A DNA stretch of 64,000 nucleotides from Ahniella affigens (GTDB lineage Bacteria; Pseudomonadota; Gammaproteobacteria; Xanthomonadales; Ahniellaceae), in NCBI RefSeq assembly GCF_003015185.1, contig NZ_CP027860.1:2480001-2544000 (forward strand), written 5' to 3'. Shown here in pieces: positions 62,203 through 64,000 of this stretch. Each line of letters begins with the position of its first letter. The stretch's first letter is position 1. The position numbers were made by a program, and so were the translations under genes. The notes under the pieces were generated by a model. That model ran no database searches, was not told the origin of the DNA, and saw only the letters and a program-made list of their open reading frames with translations.

Positions 62203-64000
62203 TCAGCCCGGAACTGAGGCGGTCTCGGCCTTTGCAATCATCGGCTTGCCGGACTTCGGCCACCACAACACCGCGACGCTGAAGCTCAGCACCAGCGCGC
62301 CGATCGAAAAGATCGTGTCGCCCGGCACTCGCAGCCAGACCAGCAAGTCAAAGATCGGTCGCCCCATGAAGTCGGCCGAGCGGGCATACCAGTAACCGTG
62401 CTCCAGCGCTGCCTGTAGCTGCAGCAACCCCATCGGCAGCAAGGTCAACAACGCCATCAAGCTAAGCCCGATATTGAGCGTCCAGAAGGCGGTGCGGAGT
62501 CTCGATTCGGACCAGACCGCATCCGGCTTCAGGCAGCGAATGCAGAACAGCATCAAGCCGATTCCGAGCATGCCGTAGACACCGAACAAGGCGGTATGAC
62601 CATGGAGTGGCGTGAGGTTCAAGCCTTGCATGTAGTAAAGCGCCATGGGCGTGTTGATCAGGAACCCGAACAACCCGGCGCCCACCAGATTCCAGAACGA
62701 CACCGCAATGAAGAACATGATCGGCCAACGATACCGGGCCATCCAGGTCGTCGCCTTACTATGCGTATAGGTCTCGTAGGCTTCAATGCCAATAAAGGCA
62801 AGCGGCACTACTTCCAGCGCCGAGAATGCGGCGCCCAACGCCACGACGCCGGTCGTCGTCCCCGTGAAATACAGATGGTGAAACGTGCCAAGCACGCCGC
62901 CCGACAAGAACACGATCGTCGCGAACAACACATTTGCCGTCGCCGAACTGCCGCGGACCAATCCGAGCTTGACGAACAAGAAGCTCATCACCGCCACCGC
63001 GAACACTTCGAAGAAGCCCTCCACCCAAAGATGCACGACCCACCAACGCCAGTACTCAACATCACTCAGATGCGTATGCTCGCCCCACATCAGGCCAGCG
63101 CCGTAGAACAAGCCGATCGCAATCGTCGACAAGAACAGCAGCCCGACAATCGAACTCATTTCGTCCTGGCGCTTCAAGGCGGGCCACAGCGCCCGACCCA
63201 TCAGTGCCAGCCAGAGCATCAGGCCGACAAACAAAAAGCATTGCCAGAAGCGACCGATATCGACGTATTCCCAACCTTGATGACCGAACCAGAAGTTGCG
63301 CGCCAAACCTAGTTTTTGCATCACGGCAAACCACTGACCGGCGAACGCCCCGACGACAATGATCAAAAGACACAGAAACAGGAAGTTCACGCCCAGGCGC
63401 TGGAACTTCGGTTCGTATCCCGATATTGCGGGAGCAATGAACAGTCCGGTGCCAAGCCACGCGGTGGCGATCCAGAGTACGGCCAGTTGCGTATGCCAGC
63501 TACGCGTCAGCGAATACGGCAGGAATTCTGCAAGGTTCAAGCCGTAGAAATCGCGACCTTCGACTTGATAGTGAGCCGTGAACGCACCGAGCAGTATCTG
63601 CACGAGAAACAATGCCAGAACGATCCAGAAATACTTTGCCGTGGCGCGCATCGACGGCGTCAGGACGAGTCCGAGTAGCGGATCCTCGTTGGGAGGCGTC
63701 AGCACCTTTTCCTTGCCATGATAGACCGCATAGTGCCAGCCCAGCAGCCCAATGCCCGCGAGCAGAAACAAGACACTGAAAACCGTCCAGATAAAGCTGC
63801 TTGAGGTCGCACGATTGCCGACGATGGGGTCATAGGGCCAGTTGTTGGTATACGACGCCGAACTACCGGGCCGCTCCGTCACGGCCGCCCAACTGGTCCA
63901 GAAAAAGAACGCAGTCAGCTGTTCGCGATGCACCACGGTATCAACCGTGTTGTCGCGCATCGCATAGGTCTCGCGCAGACCGGCGGTGTCGGACCCGGCG
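62203..64000 (-). CDS. norB: Quinol-dependent nitric oxide reductase (qNOR), 5' part beyond the window
   Basis: 599 codons visible; the 5' end continues past 64000 (the frame is open to the edge, reading A-G-S-D-T-A-G-L-R-E-T-Y-A before the first internal Met). About a dozen membrane segments with the conserved metal ligands: S-W-H-T-Q for low-spin haem, G-E-H-T-H and V-V-H-L-W-V-E-G-F-F-E for the non-haem iron site, F-H-H-L-Y and L-H-G-H for the haem b3 region. The fused N-terminal extension is typical of the single-subunit quinol type, which reduces nitric oxide to nitrous oxide. Confidence 0.93.
   Translation of the reverse strand, partial: AGSDTAGLRETYAMRDNTVDTVVHREQLTAFFFWTSWAAVTERPGSSASYTNNWPYDPIVGNRATSSSFIWTVFSVLFLLAGIGLLGWHYAVYHGKEKVLTPPNEDPLLGLVLTPSMRATAKYFWIVLALFLVQILLGAFTAHYQVEGRDFYGLNLAEFLPYSLTRSWHTQLAVLWIATAWLGTGLFIAPAISGYEPKFQRLGVNFLFLCLLIIVVGAFAGQWFAVMQKLGLARNFWFGHQGWEYVDIGRFWQCFLFVGLMLWLALMGRALWPALKRQDEMSSIVGLLFLSTIAIGLFYGAGLMWGEHTHLSDVEYWRWWVVHLWVEGFFEVFAVAVMSFLFVKLGLVRGSSATANVLFATIVFLSGGVLGTFHHLYFTGTTTGVVALGAAFSALEVVPLAFIGIEAYETYTHSKATTWMARYRWPIMFFIAVSFWNLVGAGLFGFLINTPMALYYMQGLNLTPLHGHTALFGVYGMLGIGLMLFCIRCLKPDAVWSESRLRTAFWTLNIGLSLMALLTLLPMGLLQLQAALEHGYWYARSADFMGRPIFDLLVWLRVPGDTIFSIGALVLSFSVAVLWWPKSGKPMIAKAETASVPG

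Noticed and set aside
1-64000. CRISPR arrays, rRNA or tRNA genes
   Set aside because: No regularly spaced short repeats and no cloverleaf or rRNA signature was found by reading; the hairpin elements are dispersed, not arrayed. A tRNAscan/Infernal run would settle it.

Overview
This 64 kb window looks like chromosome from a GC-rich gammaproteobacterium of the Xanthomonadales/Lysobacterales, most like Rhodanobacteraceae such as Dokdonella or Ahniella. That placement is inferred from gene content and style: many secreted proteins end in a short tail of the form F-x-(D/N)-(G/S)-F-E, many carry DUF11, delta-60 or beta-helix repeats, and there is a DesT-like/desaturase cluster and a quinol-type nitric oxide reductase. 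I saw no rRNA, tRNA, CRISPR array, complete insertion sequence or prophage.

Layout. 0.1-4.0 kb: a tightly packed three-gene operon encoding a VioB/RebD-like ferritin-fold protein, a short LodA-like (cysteine tryptophylquinone) amino-acid oxidase and its LodB-like flavoprotein. 4.1-4.6 kb: a dead IS200-like transposase. 4.6-17 kb: large secreted proteins with the GFE-type tail, truD with a small upstream partner, and a blank stretch with tandem repeats. 17-24 kb: an M50-like membrane protein that lacks its zinc ligands, an acidic secreted protein, a tudor-like protein, and a membrane TIR protein directly coupled to a DUF1329 protein. 24-34.6 kb: three cassettes, each pairing a small secreted GQ-domain/GFE-tail protein with a 'YQG' fibre-like protein (one with YadA-like head repeats and an S74 chaperone), interrupted by a beta-propeller protein and its small partner. 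35-39 kb: a DesT/FabR-type repressor divergent from a ferredoxin reductase and acyl desaturase with a clear operator between them, then an ArsR-SRPBCC pair. 39-51.5 kb: NYN-LOTUS protein, lipoprotein, fused carboxylesterase, TMEM175-like channel, DUF11 protein, threonine-synthase-like enzyme and an M14 carboxypeptidase.

51.9-56.6 kb holds the most striking locus: a TARG1/DarG-like macrodomain gene behind an FNR-type promoter, convergent with a 1401-residue protein that joins an exported HEAT-like region, a membrane segment, a NACHT NTPase and a C-terminal TIR domain. The window ends with an RDD protein, a gingipain-family (C25) peptidase, a SirB-like protein and a 5'-truncated quinol nitric oxide reductase.

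Two dispersed repeat families run through the region. The main one is a 160-bp element with terminal inverted repeats (consensus CTAAGGAGCCTCTGAA) and a chain of five hairpins. Its copies sit within 0-8 bp of stop codons, and in two cases the TAA of the repeat end is itself the stop codon.
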